Shown here piece after piece: positions 8,479 to 16,186 of a DNA stretch of 23,512 nucleotides. The notes under the pieces are model-generated. The model saw only the letters and a program-made list of their open reading frames with translations. It was not told where the DNA came from and made no database searches. Made by a program: the position numbers and the translations under genes. Numbering within the stretch: position 1 is the first letter of the stretch; each line of letters opens with the position of its first letter. Source of the DNA: JABMMZ01 sp044377005 (GTDB lineage: Bacteria > Bacteroidota > Bacteroidia > NS11-12g > UBA955); contig JBILJV010000036.1 of NCBI GenBank assembly GCA_044377005.1, forward strand, positions 1 to 23,512, given 5' to 3'.

Positions 8479-9315
8479 TTATAAAAATCCATTTTCAATT
8501 AAGTATTTAACAATATCTTCTTTGTCTTGCCCAATTGATGATGTAATAGTATTAAATCTGTTATTTTTGTATGTTAACAAATTCCATTCATGAGACATAA
8601 ATGTTTTTTCGGTTGCCGTACATACCATGGCCCCCACAGAATTAAACACCGAATATTGAGTTAGTAATCCTTCCTTACCATTGATAGTTGACTTTACAAT
8701 AGAACCAATCATTTTACTGTCTTGTTGAATATTATCTCCCAAAAACATTAAAAAAGATTGTTTATTTCTTGGAACTATAACATTGTAGTTATTTAAATCT
8801 TGTTGAGCTGCAGATACCCTATTTTGGTCAATAGATACACTAATACTTGGATTAATAGTCCCTTTTAAAACTGTAAATAATTCTACCTTCATTGTATCTA
8901 AACCATATTCATTGATTAATTGGTATTTACAAATAGTTTCATAAACATCTAAGCTACCTATTTCTGAAGGAACATCACATTGCATTTTCAAGGTAGGGAA
9001 TTGATAATGGTAGTAATATCTAACCACTTGACTTTGATCCTTGTAATTCTTTAGTGAGATGATTATGAAAGCTTTTTTAGTATTCAAATCTTGAATTGTT
9101 TGCTCTTCAGCACCCAACAAAATACTTTTACTTAATACATTTACAAGTGCATTAGATTTCCCTTTGCAAAAAAGTGTATCCAAACTACTAATACCTTTCT
9201 TTTTTTCTAGAGACTCTAAAACCTTCTTTTGGTGTTTTTTTACATCTTTGTCGGAAAGTTGGGCCATAGCAGACATTGAGAAAAACGCTATAATTAAACT
9301 AAATGTTATTTTCAT
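8479..9315 (-). CDS. Exported protein of unknown function, last gene of the lpx operon
   Basis: I do not recognise this 278-residue protein. It has a clear signal peptide (MKITFSLIIAFFSMSAMAQ, residues 1-19), then a lysine-rich helix (about 20-42), then a mixed region with no lipobox and no membrane segment. It should therefore be periplasmic or surface-located. Four cysteines remain after cleavage (in FCKG, QCDV, ICKY and VCTA), enough for disulfides. Its ATG overlaps the stop of the ABC ATPase gene (ATGA, 9312-9315), implying translational coupling. It ends just before a shared terminator. Coupling to the ATPase suggests a joint role, but no function can be assigned from sequence alone. Confidence 0.8.
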   Translation of the reverse strand: MKITFSLIIAFFSMSAMAQLSDKDVKKHQKKVLESLEKKKGISSLDTLFCKGKSNALVNVLSKSILLGAEEQTIQDLNTKKAFIIISLKNYKDQSQVVRYYYHYQFPTLKMQCDVPSEIGSLDVYETICKYQLINEYGLDTMKVELFTVLKGTINPSISVSIDQNRVSAAQQDLNNYNVIVPRNKQSFLMFLGDNIQQDSKMIGSIVKSTINGKEGLLTQYSVFNSVGAMVCTATEKTFMSHEWNLLTYKNNRFNTITSSIGQDKEDIVKYLIENGFL

Positions 9316-9908
9316 ACAATTTCAATGAGTTTTGTTGCTAATTCAATTTCATTCTTTTGATTTCCTGCAAACAATATTATTTTGTTATTTTGAATTTCAT
9401 TAATACAATTTTGATACCATTTTTCTCCTTTTAAATCCATATTACTCAAAGGTTCATCTAATAAAAGTATTGGACTATCTGAATAGAGACATAATGCTGT
9501 TTTGAAACGTTGTAACATACCTGATGAGAAGTTTTTTAAAGGTTGTTTCATTTGTTTATTTGTAAACATAGACTTTAATCCAAAAACATCTGAATCCATA
9601 CTTATTTTATTCAAAGATTGATACAATTTAAGAATATCATTCATTGAGAAATCCATAGGTAATTCAAGAGAAGGTGTTGTTATAGAAAAAATCAATTCAG
9701 GATTTTCAACACTTTTATCATTAAAAAAGATTCCACCTTCTGACTGTTGAACTAATCCATAAACAATTTGCAATAGTGTAGATTTTCCACTGCCATTGTG
9801 ACCAGTTATGGCGATACTTTCACCCGTATTTAAACTAAAAGAGATATTTCTGAATAACCATTGAGAAAGATAGTGTTTCCCTATATTTTCGACTTTAAGA
9901 TTATCCAT
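9312..9908 (-). CDS. ABC transporter ATP-binding protein with altered Q- and H-loops
   Basis: This is a small (198-residue) cytoplasmic ATPase subunit. Walker A is GHNGSGKST (36-44), the signature motif is FSSGM (127-131) in place of LSGGQ, Walker B is ILLLDEP (147-153) and the D-loop is LSNMD (154-158). The Q-loop position (around T77-T78 in ITTPSLEL) has no glutamine, and the usual switch histidine is replaced by N183 in FAGNQ. Size and overall form resemble CcmA-like or bacteriocin-type ATPases, but no permease gene adjoins it. It lies 14 bases after lpxA and overlaps the following exported-protein gene by 4 bases. It may pair with a permease elsewhere or have a non-transport role; the partner and substrate are unknown. 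Confidence 0.88.
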   Translation of the reverse strand: MDNLKVENIGKHYLSQWLFRNISFSLNTGESIAITGHNGSGKSTLLQIVYGLVQQSEGGIFFNDKSVENPELIFSITTPSLELPMDFSMNDILKLYQSLNKISMDSDVFGLKSMFTNKQMKQPLKNFSSGMLQRFKTALCLYSDSPILLLDEPLSNMDLKGEKWYQNCINEIQNNKIILFAGNQKNEIELATKLIEIV

Positions 9909-9922
9909 TAATAAGTATTGAC

Positions 9923-10705
9923 TTATTTAGAAATGTATCCCTTCATGATTCCTCTGTCGCTATTTTTTATAAACAACAAGATTTCATCACGTTCGGGAGT
10001 TGCTTGCATGTTAGCTTCAATTTCAGCGATTGCTTTAGCATTATTTAAACCTTTTACATAAAGTGTTCTATATATTTCTTGAATTTCGGCAATCTTATCA
10101 CTTGAAAAACTTCTTCTTCTTAAACCGATTGAGTTTACACCTTCGTAACTAAGAGGTTCTCTTGCAGCTTTGGTATATGGTGGAACATCTTTTCTTACTA
10201 AACTACCACCACTTATCATTGCATGTTTGCCAATATGTACAAACTGATGAACCAAAGTTGCACCACCAAGTATAGCGTATTCCCCTACAATCACGTGACC
10301 TGCCACTTGTGTACTATTTGCTAAAATTACATTATCTCCAATAACACAATCGTGAGCAACGTGACTGTAGGCCATGATCAGAACATTTTTACCTATCTCG
10401 GTTTTACCTCTATCTTTAGTTCCTCTGTTTAATGTAACGCACTCACGTATTACAGTATTTTCACCAATTATAGTTAAAGAATCTTCACCATCAAATTTCA
10501 AATCTTGCGGAATTGCAGAAACAATTGCTCCTGGAAAAATTTTAACATTTTTACCAATTCTTGCACCTTCAAAAATGGTTACTCCAGAACCAATCCAAGA
10601 TCCCTCATCAATTTCAACATTTTTATGAATGGTAACAAATGGGTCTATGACAACATTCTCTGCAATTTTAGAGCTTGGATGAACATATGCTAATGGTTGT
10701 ATCAT
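9923..10705 (-). CDS. lpxA: UDP-N-acetylglucosamine acyltransferase LpxA
   Basis: This cytoplasmic enzyme catalyses the first step of lipid A synthesis, moving a 3-hydroxyacyl chain from acyl-carrier protein to the 3-OH of UDP-GlcNAc. The N-terminal two thirds are hexapeptide repeats forming a left-handed beta-helix, followed by a helical C-terminal domain (about 190-260). The segment SHVAHDC holds H115 and the catalytic base H118, matching E. coli H122 and H125. LxRGT and GEYAILGG are also conserved in the family. The length of 260 residues is close to the E. coli enzyme. It follows lpxC-fabZ by 49 bases with no good promoter in between, so it belongs to the same operon. Confidence 0.96.
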   Translation of the reverse strand: MIQPLAYVHPSSKIAENVVIDPFVTIHKNVEIDEGSWIGSGVTIFEGARIGKNVKIFPGAIVSAIPQDLKFDGEDSLTIIGENTVIRECVTLNRGTKDRGKTEIGKNVLIMAYSHVAHDCVIGDNVILANSTQVAGHVIVGEYAILGGATLVHQFVHIGKHAMISGGSLVRKDVPPYTKAAREPLSYEGVNSIGLRRRSFSSDKIAEIQEIYRTLYVKGLNNAKAIAEIEANMQATPERDEILLFIKNSDRGIMKGYISK

Positions 10706-10754
10706 TGTTTTATATTTCTGTATTACAATTTTTATTAAACTATCCCCTAATCAA

Positions 10755-12149
10755 TTACTTAATTTTAACAATTTGAGCCATCATTTCTGCTTCACTTACT
10801 AATTTTTCACCAACATAAGCTCTACCTCTCATTAAGCAAATACCTCTTCTGATTGGCTCTAACAGCTCCATTTTCATCACCAATGTATCTCCAGGCACTA
10901 CTTTTTCTTTGAATTTAGCATTGTCTATTTTCATGAAATAAGTAGCATAATTTTCAGGATCTTGCACTTCACTTAATATAAGAATTCCACCTGCTTGTGC
11001 CATAGCTTCTAACTGTAATACCCCTGGCATAATAGGATCCCCAGGAAAGTGTCCTGCAAAAAAGTATTGGTCGCCCGTTACATTTTTTACTGCAATAATC
11101 TCTTTTTCACTTTTTTCGATAATTTTATCTACCAATAAAAAAGGGTGAGCATGTGGTAAAAAACGATTGATATCTTTGTATTCAAAAATTGCTTTTTGAT
11201 TTGGATTGTAAATAGGAGCCTCGTTTGCTTGTTTTTTCTTTGACTTTTTAATTAATGCTTTTATTTTTTTTGCAAAAGCAACATTACTTCCATGTCCTGG
11301 TCTTGCTGCCATTATTTGTGCTTTTAATGGCATTCCAACTAAAGCCAAGTCTCCTATCAAGTCAAGTAATTTATGTCTTGCAGGTTCATTTTGAAAACGC
11401 AATTCAACGTTGTTTAAAATTCCTTCTTTTCTAACCTCCACTTTCGGTTTATTAAAAACCTTTGCTAATCTCTCCATTTCGGCATCTTCTACAACTCTGT
11501 CTACAATAACAATTGCGTTGTTCAAGTCTCCGCCTTTAATCAAATTGTTATTAAGCATAATTTCAAGTTCATGTAAAAAACAGAAGGTTCTGCATGAAGA
11601 AACTTGCGATTGAAATTCAGATAAATTTGTAATTGTTGCGTGTTGACTTCCCAAAACGGGGCTATTATAATCCACCATTACGGTTAGTCTATAATCATTT
11701 AATGGCATAGCAACCATTTCAACTTGATTTTCAGCATCACTGTAATGTATGTTATTAGGAACTACAAAATACTCTCTTTCGGCATCTTGTTCTTCAATCC
11801 CAATCGTTAAAATCTTTTCAATAAAAGGGTAAGAACTGCCATCCATGATAGGCATTTCAGGGCCATCAATTTGTAATAAAACATTGTCAATTTCCAAACC
11901 AACTAAAGCTGCTAATGCATGCTCAACTGTACTTACTCTAACTCCATTTTTTTCCAAGGTTGTTCCTCTAGATGTATCAACAACTAAATCGCAATCAGCT
12001 TCTATAATTGGCTGACCTTCAACATCTATTCTTTGAAATTTGTATCCATGATTGATTGGAGCAGGGGTAAATGTTAAATTTACATTTGCTCCAGTATGTA
12101 ATCCAACACCTGAAATAGTAACCGCTTGTTTTAGGGTAGTTTGTTTCAT
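10755..12149 (-). CDS. lpxC: Bifunctional UDP-3-O-acyl-GlcNAc deacetylase / 3-hydroxyacyl-ACP dehydratase (LpxC-FabZ)
   Basis: This is a fused enzyme. Residues 1 to about 305 are LpxC, the zinc deacetylase that makes the committed step of lipid A synthesis. Its zinc ligands are H77 in VEHALAAL plus H259 and D263 in the HKLLD motif. GHGSN near residue 290 contributes the active-site histidine. A lysine-rich linker (KKSKKKQ) leads to FabZ (about 325-464), the fatty acid dehydratase, with PHAHPFLLVD and the catalytic pair H367 and E381 in GHFPGDP...LEAMAQ, spaced 14 residues apart as usual. The fusion is characteristic of Bacteroidota and links lipid A and fatty acid synthesis in one polypeptide. 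The start codon overlaps the lpxD stop by 4 bases (ATGA). No sign of degradation is seen in either half. Confidence 0.96.
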   Translation of the reverse strand: MKQTTLKQAVTISGVGLHTGANVNLTFTPAPINHGYKFQRIDVEGQPIIEADCDLVVDTSRGTTLEKNGVRVSTVEHALAALVGLEIDNVLLQIDGPEMPIMDGSSYPFIEKILTIGIEEQDAEREYFVVPNNIHYSDAENQVEMVAMPLNDYRLTVMVDYNSPVLGSQHATITNLSEFQSQVSSCRTFCFLHELEIMLNNNLIKGGDLNNAIVIVDRVVEDAEMERLAKVFNKPKVEVRKEGILNNVELRFQNEPARHKLLDLIGDLALVGMPLKAQIMAARPGHGSNVAFAKKIKALIKKSKKKQANEAPIYNPNQKAIFEYKDINRFLPHAHPFLLVDKIIEKSEKEIIAVKNVTGDQYFFAGHFPGDPIMPGVLQLEAMAQAGGILILSEVQDPENYATYFMKIDNAKFKEKVVPGDTLVMKMELLEPIRRGICLMRGRAYVGEKLVSEAEMMAQIVKIK

Positions 12150-13186
12150 GCTTTTTTTAATTCTTTTATTATTTGTTCCAATTCCCTTACTCTTTTTTCA
12201 AGAGCAGGCAAATTCCTTTGTAAAACTTGACTTTTAAAGGCATCCTTTACTGGCATTGCCGGAGACCCAATAAACTGTTGATTAGGTTCTAATATTGACT
12301 TAGGGATACCCGATTGACCTCCTATTTGAGTGCCATCAGCTATTGTAATATGTCCTACTATACCAACTTGTGCTCCAATAACGCATTGCTTTCCAACCTT
12401 AGTACTACCCGCTACCCCACTCAATCCTGCAATGACTGTATTTTCACCAACTTCAGCATTGTGGGCTATTTGAACCATATTATCCAACTTTACTCCCTTT
12501 CTAAGTATAGTACTTCCCATTGTTGCTCTGTCTATACAACAATTTGCGCCTGTTTCTACATTATCTTCTATAATAACATTTCCTATTTGTGGTATTTTTG
12601 CATAAGAACCATCTGGAGTTGGAGCAAAACCAAATCCATCCGAACCTATGGCTGTTCCCGCGTGGATGATACAATGATTACCAACTAAGCAATCTGAATA
12701 AACAGAAACACTAGAATAGAGTATAGTATTTTCTCCAACATGTGCATTTCTGCCCACAAAAACATGAGCATACAATTGAGCAGCATCTCCAATCCTTGCA
12801 TTTTCTTCAATAACAACGTTAGGTCCAATGAATACATCCTTTCCTATTTGAGCCGTTGGGTGAATAATAGCAGATTTATCAATTCCTACTCTATTAACAT
12901 GGGGATTAAAAAACTTATTAAGAACCATACAAAAACCATAATAGGGCATTGCATGCCTAATTAATGTTGCTTTTACAGGTTGATTTATCACCAAATCATT
13001 CGAAACAATAACAATAGAAGCATTAGTTTCATATATGAAATGAGAATATTTAGGATTTGCTAAAAAGCTAATATCTTCGGAGGTACTACTTTCGATTTTT
13101 CCGGCACGAGTAACAATTGCAGAAGGGTTACCTTCTATTTTTCCACCAATTAGTTGCGCTATTATTTCTGCTGTTATCTGAACCAT
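12146..13186 (-). CDS. lpxD: UDP-3-O-(3-hydroxyacyl)glucosamine N-acyltransferase LpxD
   Basis: This enzyme catalyses the third step of lipid A synthesis, adding the N-linked 3-hydroxyacyl chain to UDP-3-O-acylglucosamine in the cytoplasm. The N-terminal uridine-binding domain (about 1-100) contains ISFLANPKY. It is followed by many hexapeptide repeats forming a left-handed beta-helix, with the conserved GSDGFGFAP segment. The catalytic histidine is H242 in QIAHNAEVG. A C-terminal helix (about 315-346, RVRELEQIIKELKKA) completes the fold. The length of 346 residues is normal. It is coupled to lpxC-fabZ by a 4-base overlap and follows the HD gene by 21 bases. Confidence 0.96.
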   Translation of the reverse strand: MVQITAEIIAQLIGGKIEGNPSAIVTRAGKIESSTSEDISFLANPKYSHFIYETNASIVIVSNDLVINQPVKATLIRHAMPYYGFCMVLNKFFNPHVNRVGIDKSAIIHPTAQIGKDVFIGPNVVIEENARIGDAAQLYAHVFVGRNAHVGENTILYSSVSVYSDCLVGNHCIIHAGTAIGSDGFGFAPTPDGSYAKIPQIGNVIIEDNVETGANCCIDRATMGSTILRKGVKLDNMVQIAHNAEVGENTVIAGLSGVAGSTKVGKQCVIGAQVGIVGHITIADGTQIGGQSGIPKSILEPNQQFIGSPAMPVKDAFKSQVLQRNLPALEKRVRELEQIIKELKKA

Positions 13187-13207
13187 ACAAAGCTGCGAAG
13201 ATACAAT

Positions 13208-14431
13208 TTAACGATAAAAGCTTAAATAATATTTTTTTACAGTGTCCTTTAAAGCCTTCAATGTGTAATTATCACTGGCATCTGCAACATCTAAAACCTC
13301 GCCATTTTTTTTCAAAACTTTAATTCCATTGTACTTATCAACCCTATAAGCATCATTTTTCATAATACTGTGATTAACAAAATAAGACACCTCCTCTTCT
13401 TTGATTTTATACTTCTTAATAGTGCTTTTTTTTATTTTTTCTATCTCTTCTTGATGAATTGGTTTATCAGAAACAATTACTTTTGGCAATTTTCTGTTAA
13501 TAAAACTTTCACTTAACAACCTCAAAACCTTGTCTTCTGAAAATTGCCATTGTTTAATTGCATTTAAAATATCTGAATCGTCCAATAGGATGAAACAATT
13601 CAATACATCTTCGTTGTTTTCTAAAGCATCAACACTAATTGTATTGTTTAAAAAATAATGCAATGCTGGTGAAATTGGCTCTTTTAATAAAGATTGAAGC
13701 CCCAAAAACTTTGCTCTTTTCATTATTTGAATGAGCATCACATCAACACCAACAACCGTTTTGTGCAAATAAACTTGCCAATACATCATTCTTCTGGCAA
13801 TAATAAATTTCTCTATACTGTAAATCCCTTTTTCCTCAACTACTAATTCATCTCCAACAACATTTAGCATATTGATAATTCTTTCTGCCCCAACTTGCCC
13901 CTCAACAACACCAGTAAAAAAACTATCTCTACTCAAATAATCCAATCTATCCATATCCAACTGACCAGAAATTAATTGATATAAAAACTTCTTTTTGTAT
14001 TGATTACTGAATATTAAAATCATTAAATCTAGCTTCCCTTCTAAAGATTCATTTAATTTTTTCATGAGCAAATAAGAAATTCTTTCATGAGCCACACCTT
14101 CAATAATTGAATTCTCCAAAGAGTGACTGTATGGACCATGACCAATGTCGTGTAGAAGTATCCCTGCATATAAAGCATCCGACTCTGCTTCTGTAATTTT
14201 AACACCTTTTTGCTTGAGGGTTTCCACTGCTTTTACCATTAAATTAAGTGCACCCAATGCATGATGAAAGCGTGTATGAGTAGCTCCTGGATATACAAAA
14301 TCCGTTACTCCAAGTTGTTTAATTCTTCTTAATCTCTGAAAAAAAGGATGTTCAATTAATTCAAAAATCAAAGTACTTGGAATGGTAAGAAATCCATAAA
14401 CGGGATCGTTAATAATTTTACTACTATTCAT
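13208..14431 (-). CDS. HD-domain phosphohydrolase (dNTPase/SAMHD1-like)
   Basis: This is a predicted metal-dependent phosphohydrolase of 407 residues. The N-terminus has the IxDPVYGF opening and the RLRRIKQLG segment of dGTPase-like proteins. The metal ligands of the HD fold are visible: H57 in TRFHHALG, H94 and D95 in HDIGHGPYSH, and an aspartate in DMDRLDYLSRD (161-164). Relatives include YwfO-type proteins and SAMHD1, which hydrolyse dNTPs, but the actual substrate here is not shown. It is the first gene of the lipid A operon; in Bacteroidota this gene often precedes lpxD, so the linkage is conserved, though the reason is unclear. Its ATG lies 5 bases after a TAAATTTG promoter element. It diverges from mdh. 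Confidence 0.9.
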   Translation of the reverse strand: MNSSKIINDPVYGFLTIPSTLIFELIEHPFFQRLRRIKQLGVTDFVYPGATHTRFHHALGALNLMVKAVETLKQKGVKITEAESDALYAGILLHDIGHGPYSHSLENSIIEGVAHERISYLLMKKLNESLEGKLDLMILIFSNQYKKKFLYQLISGQLDMDRLDYLSRDSFFTGVVEGQVGAERIINMLNVVGDELVVEEKGIYSIEKFIIARRMMYWQVYLHKTVVGVDVMLIQIMKRAKFLGLQSLLKEPISPALHYFLNNTISVDALENNEDVLNCFILLDDSDILNAIKQWQFSEDKVLRLLSESFINRKLPKVIVSDKPIHQEEIEKIKKSTIKKYKIKEEEVSYFVNHSIMKNDAYRVDKYNGIKVLKKNGEVLDVADASDNYTLKALKDTVKKYYLSFYR

Positions 14432-14436
14432 TGTTG

Positions 14437-14444
14437 CAAATTTA
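14437..14444 (-). promoter_or_regulatory. -7 promoter element of the HD-lpx operon
   Basis: The minus strand reads TAAATTTG followed by CAACA and then ATG. This exact TAnnTTTG match lies only 5 bases before the start codon, so transcription should begin at or next to the ATG. No TTG is present at the expected -33 position. A palindrome (14471-14487) lies just upstream. Confidence 0.5.
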
Positions 14445-14470
14445 TGTCTAATGCATTTATTTTTTCTAAC

Positions 14471-14487
14471 TAAAATCAGTGATTTTA
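14471..14487. promoter_or_regulatory. 17-base palindrome between the HD-lpx operon and mdh
   Basis: TAAAATCA-G-TGATTTTA is a perfect inverted repeat (8+1+8) in the 178-base divergent spacer. It lies 26 bases upstream of the HD -7 element, next to where its -33 region would be, and 82 bases before the mdh -7 element. It is a candidate operator or activator site. The AT-rich background makes chance possible. Confidence 0.35.
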
Positions 14488-14569
14488 AACTATTTATAAA
14501 CGCAACAAAAAAAGAAATAAATAACCAAAAACAGTCCTTTTGAATTTATTTTTTATTAAAATAAAACGT

Positions 14570-14577
14570 TACATTTG
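14570..14577 (+). promoter_or_regulatory. -7 promoter element of mdh
   Basis: TACATTTG followed by CAA is an exact TAnnTTTG match, 32 bases before the mdh ATG. The nearest upstream TTG (14540-14542) is 27 bases away, longer than the usual 17-23, so the -33 element is weak or absent. Confidence 0.5.
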
Positions 14578-14609
14578 CAAAAAAATACATTAATAATTAA
14601 ATAATAAAT

Positions 14610-15545
14610 ATGAAAGTTACAGTTGTAGGAGCCGGAGCCGTTGGCGCAACATGTGCAGACAACATTGCACGTAAAGAATTATGTTCTGAACTAGTATTAT
14701 TGGACATTAAAGAAGGAATTAGTGAAGGTAAATCTTTAGATTTATTTCAAACTTCTTCTTTATTAGGTTTTGACACCCGAATTATTGGAAGCACTAATGA
14801 TTATTCCAAAACTGCTAATTCTGATGTTGTGGTTATTACAAGTGGAATACCAAGAAAACCAGGTATGACTAGAGAAGAACTAATTGGTATAAACGCGGGT
14901 ATTGTGAAAACTGTAACTGAAAATATTTTACAACATTCTCCAAATGCTATTATCATTGTAATTAGTAATCCTATGGATACTATGACATATTTAGCTCTTA
15001 AATCAAGTGGTTTGCCTAAAAACAGAATCATTGGAATGGGTGGTATTTTGGACAGTGCTCGTTTCAAATGCTATTTATCTCTTGCTACAGGTGCATCTAC
15101 TAATGATATTCATGGAGTTGTAATTGGTGGCCACGGTGACACTACTATGATTCCATTAACTAGATTAGCTACAATTAACGGTTTACCTGTTTCTGAAAAA
15201 CTAAATCAAGAAGAACTTAATAAAGTTGCTGCTGACACTATGGTTGGTGGTGCAACACTTACAGGCCTTTTAGGAACTAGTGCATGGTATGCTCCGGGAG
15301 CTGCAGGCGCTGCATTGGTTGAAGCTATTCTTAGAGACGAGAAAAAAGTTATGCCTTGTTGTGTTTTCCTTGAAGGCGAGTATGGTCAAAACGACATTTG
15401 CTTAGGTGTTCCTGTTGTTATTGGTAAAAACGGTTGGGAAGAAATCGTAGATTACAAATTAACGGATTCTGAAAAAGAAGCCTTCAATAAATCGGCTGAT
15501 GCCGTTAGAAACATGAACAGCGTTCTTGGAACAATGAGCATGTAA
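14610..15545 (+). CDS. mdh: Malate dehydrogenase (LDH-like type)
   Basis: This is an NAD-dependent cytoplasmic enzyme of the TCA cycle, interconverting malate and oxaloacetate. The nucleotide-binding motif GAGAVGA is at residues 7-13, with an acidic residue ending the second strand (LLDI). The substrate loop PRKPGMTR supplies R82 and R88; an arginine rather than glutamine in this loop marks malate rather than lactate specificity. The catalytic histidine is H175 in GGHGDTTM. The length of 311 residues fits the LDH-like MDH group common in Bacteroidota. It is monocistronic: its own promoter precedes it and a strong terminator follows 22 bases after the stop. Confidence 0.96.
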   Translation: MKVTVVGAGAVGATCADNIARKELCSELVLLDIKEGISEGKSLDLFQTSSLLGFDTRIIGSTNDYSKTANSDVVVITSGIPRKPGMTREELIGINAGIVKTVTENILQHSPNAIIIVISNPMDTMTYLALKSSGLPKNRIIGMGGILDSARFKCYLSLATGASTNDIHGVVIGGHGDTTMIPLTRLATINGLPVSEKLNQEELNKVAADTMVGGATLTGLLGTSAWYAPGAAGAALVEAILRDEKKVMPCCVFLEGEYGQNDICLGVPVVIGKNGWEEIVDYKLTDSEKEAFNKSADAVRNMNSVLGTMSM

Positions 15546-15567
15546 TTTTAAACTTAATATATACAAT

Positions 15568-15599
15568 AAAAAGGGACTTCTGAAAAGAGGTCCCTTTTT
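15568..15599. terminator. Intrinsic terminator of mdh
   Basis: This is a 14-base-pair stem with a GAAA tetraloop and one G-T wobble. The core GGGAC/GTCCC is preceded by A-runs and followed by TTTTT, so it works on either strand, but only the plus-strand mdh ends here. It closes the mdh transcript before the thioredoxin-pair promoter. Confidence 0.9.
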
Positions 15600-15666
15600 A
15601 TTTGTTTTTTAACAGTTTGTTCTTATGGCATTTTATACTCAATTTTTGTTTATCGACAATTTAAAC

Positions 15667-15698
15667 TTGCTAAATCCCTTATTCTAATTGTATTTTTG
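15667..15698 (+). promoter_or_regulatory. Promoter of the thioredoxin-fold pair
   Basis: TTG (15667-15669), a 21-base spacer and TATTTTTG (15691-15698) match both elements of the Bacteroidota promoter with correct spacing. The ATG at 15706 is only 7 bases downstream, so the mRNA would be leaderless or nearly so. This also argues against the upstream TTG start at 15688, which lies inside the promoter. Confidence 0.6.
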
Positions 15699-15705
15699 TT
15701 CTTAC

Positions 15706-16185
15706 ATGAAAAATGTAGTTTTATTTATAACAATCTTTTTAACGGGAATTTCTGCATGGTCGCAAACCTGTCAAGTTATTAATCAAGATAGTGCCACAAG
15801 TCTTACTCAGGTGAAAGCCGACTCAGGAAAAACAATCGTTATTAATTTTTGGGCATCATGGTGTAAGCCATGTTTAGATGAATTACCTTACTTTGCACAA
15901 GCTCAAGCAAACATGGACAGCACTTACCAATTCATCTCCATTTCTCTTGATAATAAAAAAGCTAAAAAATCGGCTGAATGGTTAATCAAACACTACCAAA
16001 TAAAGGGCAATCATTATTTGGCAACCTTAACAAACACCAATACTTTTATAGAAAATGTAGATTCAAGATGGCAGGGATCTATTCCATTTACATTGGTCAT
16101 TAAAACAAATTCAAAAAGGGTACATGAAGGTTCATTTGACAGTTACGAACAATTACACTCACTTTTAACTCAAGAAAAATTGTAA
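15706..16185 (+). CDS. TlpA-like exported thioredoxin
   Basis: This is a periplasmic thiol-disulfide oxidoreductase of 159 residues. A signal peptide (1-20, ending AWSQ) is followed by a thioredoxin fold. The motif NFWASWCKPCLDELPYF carries the redox pair C53 and C56, and the cis-proline is in GSIPFTLV. The WCxPC context is that of TlpA/ResA-type reductants, which reduce specific periplasmic proteins such as apocytochromes or copper-handling factors; the target here is unknown. ATG at 15706 is chosen over an in-frame TTG at 15688 because the latter lies in the promoter and would extend the signal peptide with MYFCSY. The next gene starts after one base, so the two form an operon. Confidence 0.9.
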   Translation: MKNVVLFITIFLTGISAWSQTCQVINQDSATSLTQVKADSGKTIVINFWASWCKPCLDELPYFAQAQANMDSTYQFISISLDNKKAKKSAEWLIKHYQIKGNHYLATLTNTNTFIENVDSRWQGSIPFTLVIKTNSKRVHEGSFDSYEQLHSLLTQEKL

Positions 16186-16186
16186 C

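Noticed and set aside
10374..10628. Open frames antisense to lpxA
   Set aside because: Two overlapping frames exist here on the opposite strand, both explained by the repeat structure of lpxA; neither has a plausible start context.
12314..12688. Open frame of 124 codons antisense to lpxD
   Set aside because: It lies wholly inside the well-supported lpxD gene and its translation is a cysteine- and tyrosine-rich string typical of reading hexapeptide-repeat DNA backwards. No promoter or domain supports it.
13208..14431. HD phosphohydrolase as an anti-phage dNTP-depleting defence gene
   Set aside because: It leads the lipid A operon in an arrangement typical of Bacteroidota housekeeping loci, with no defence genes, mobile elements or composition shift nearby.
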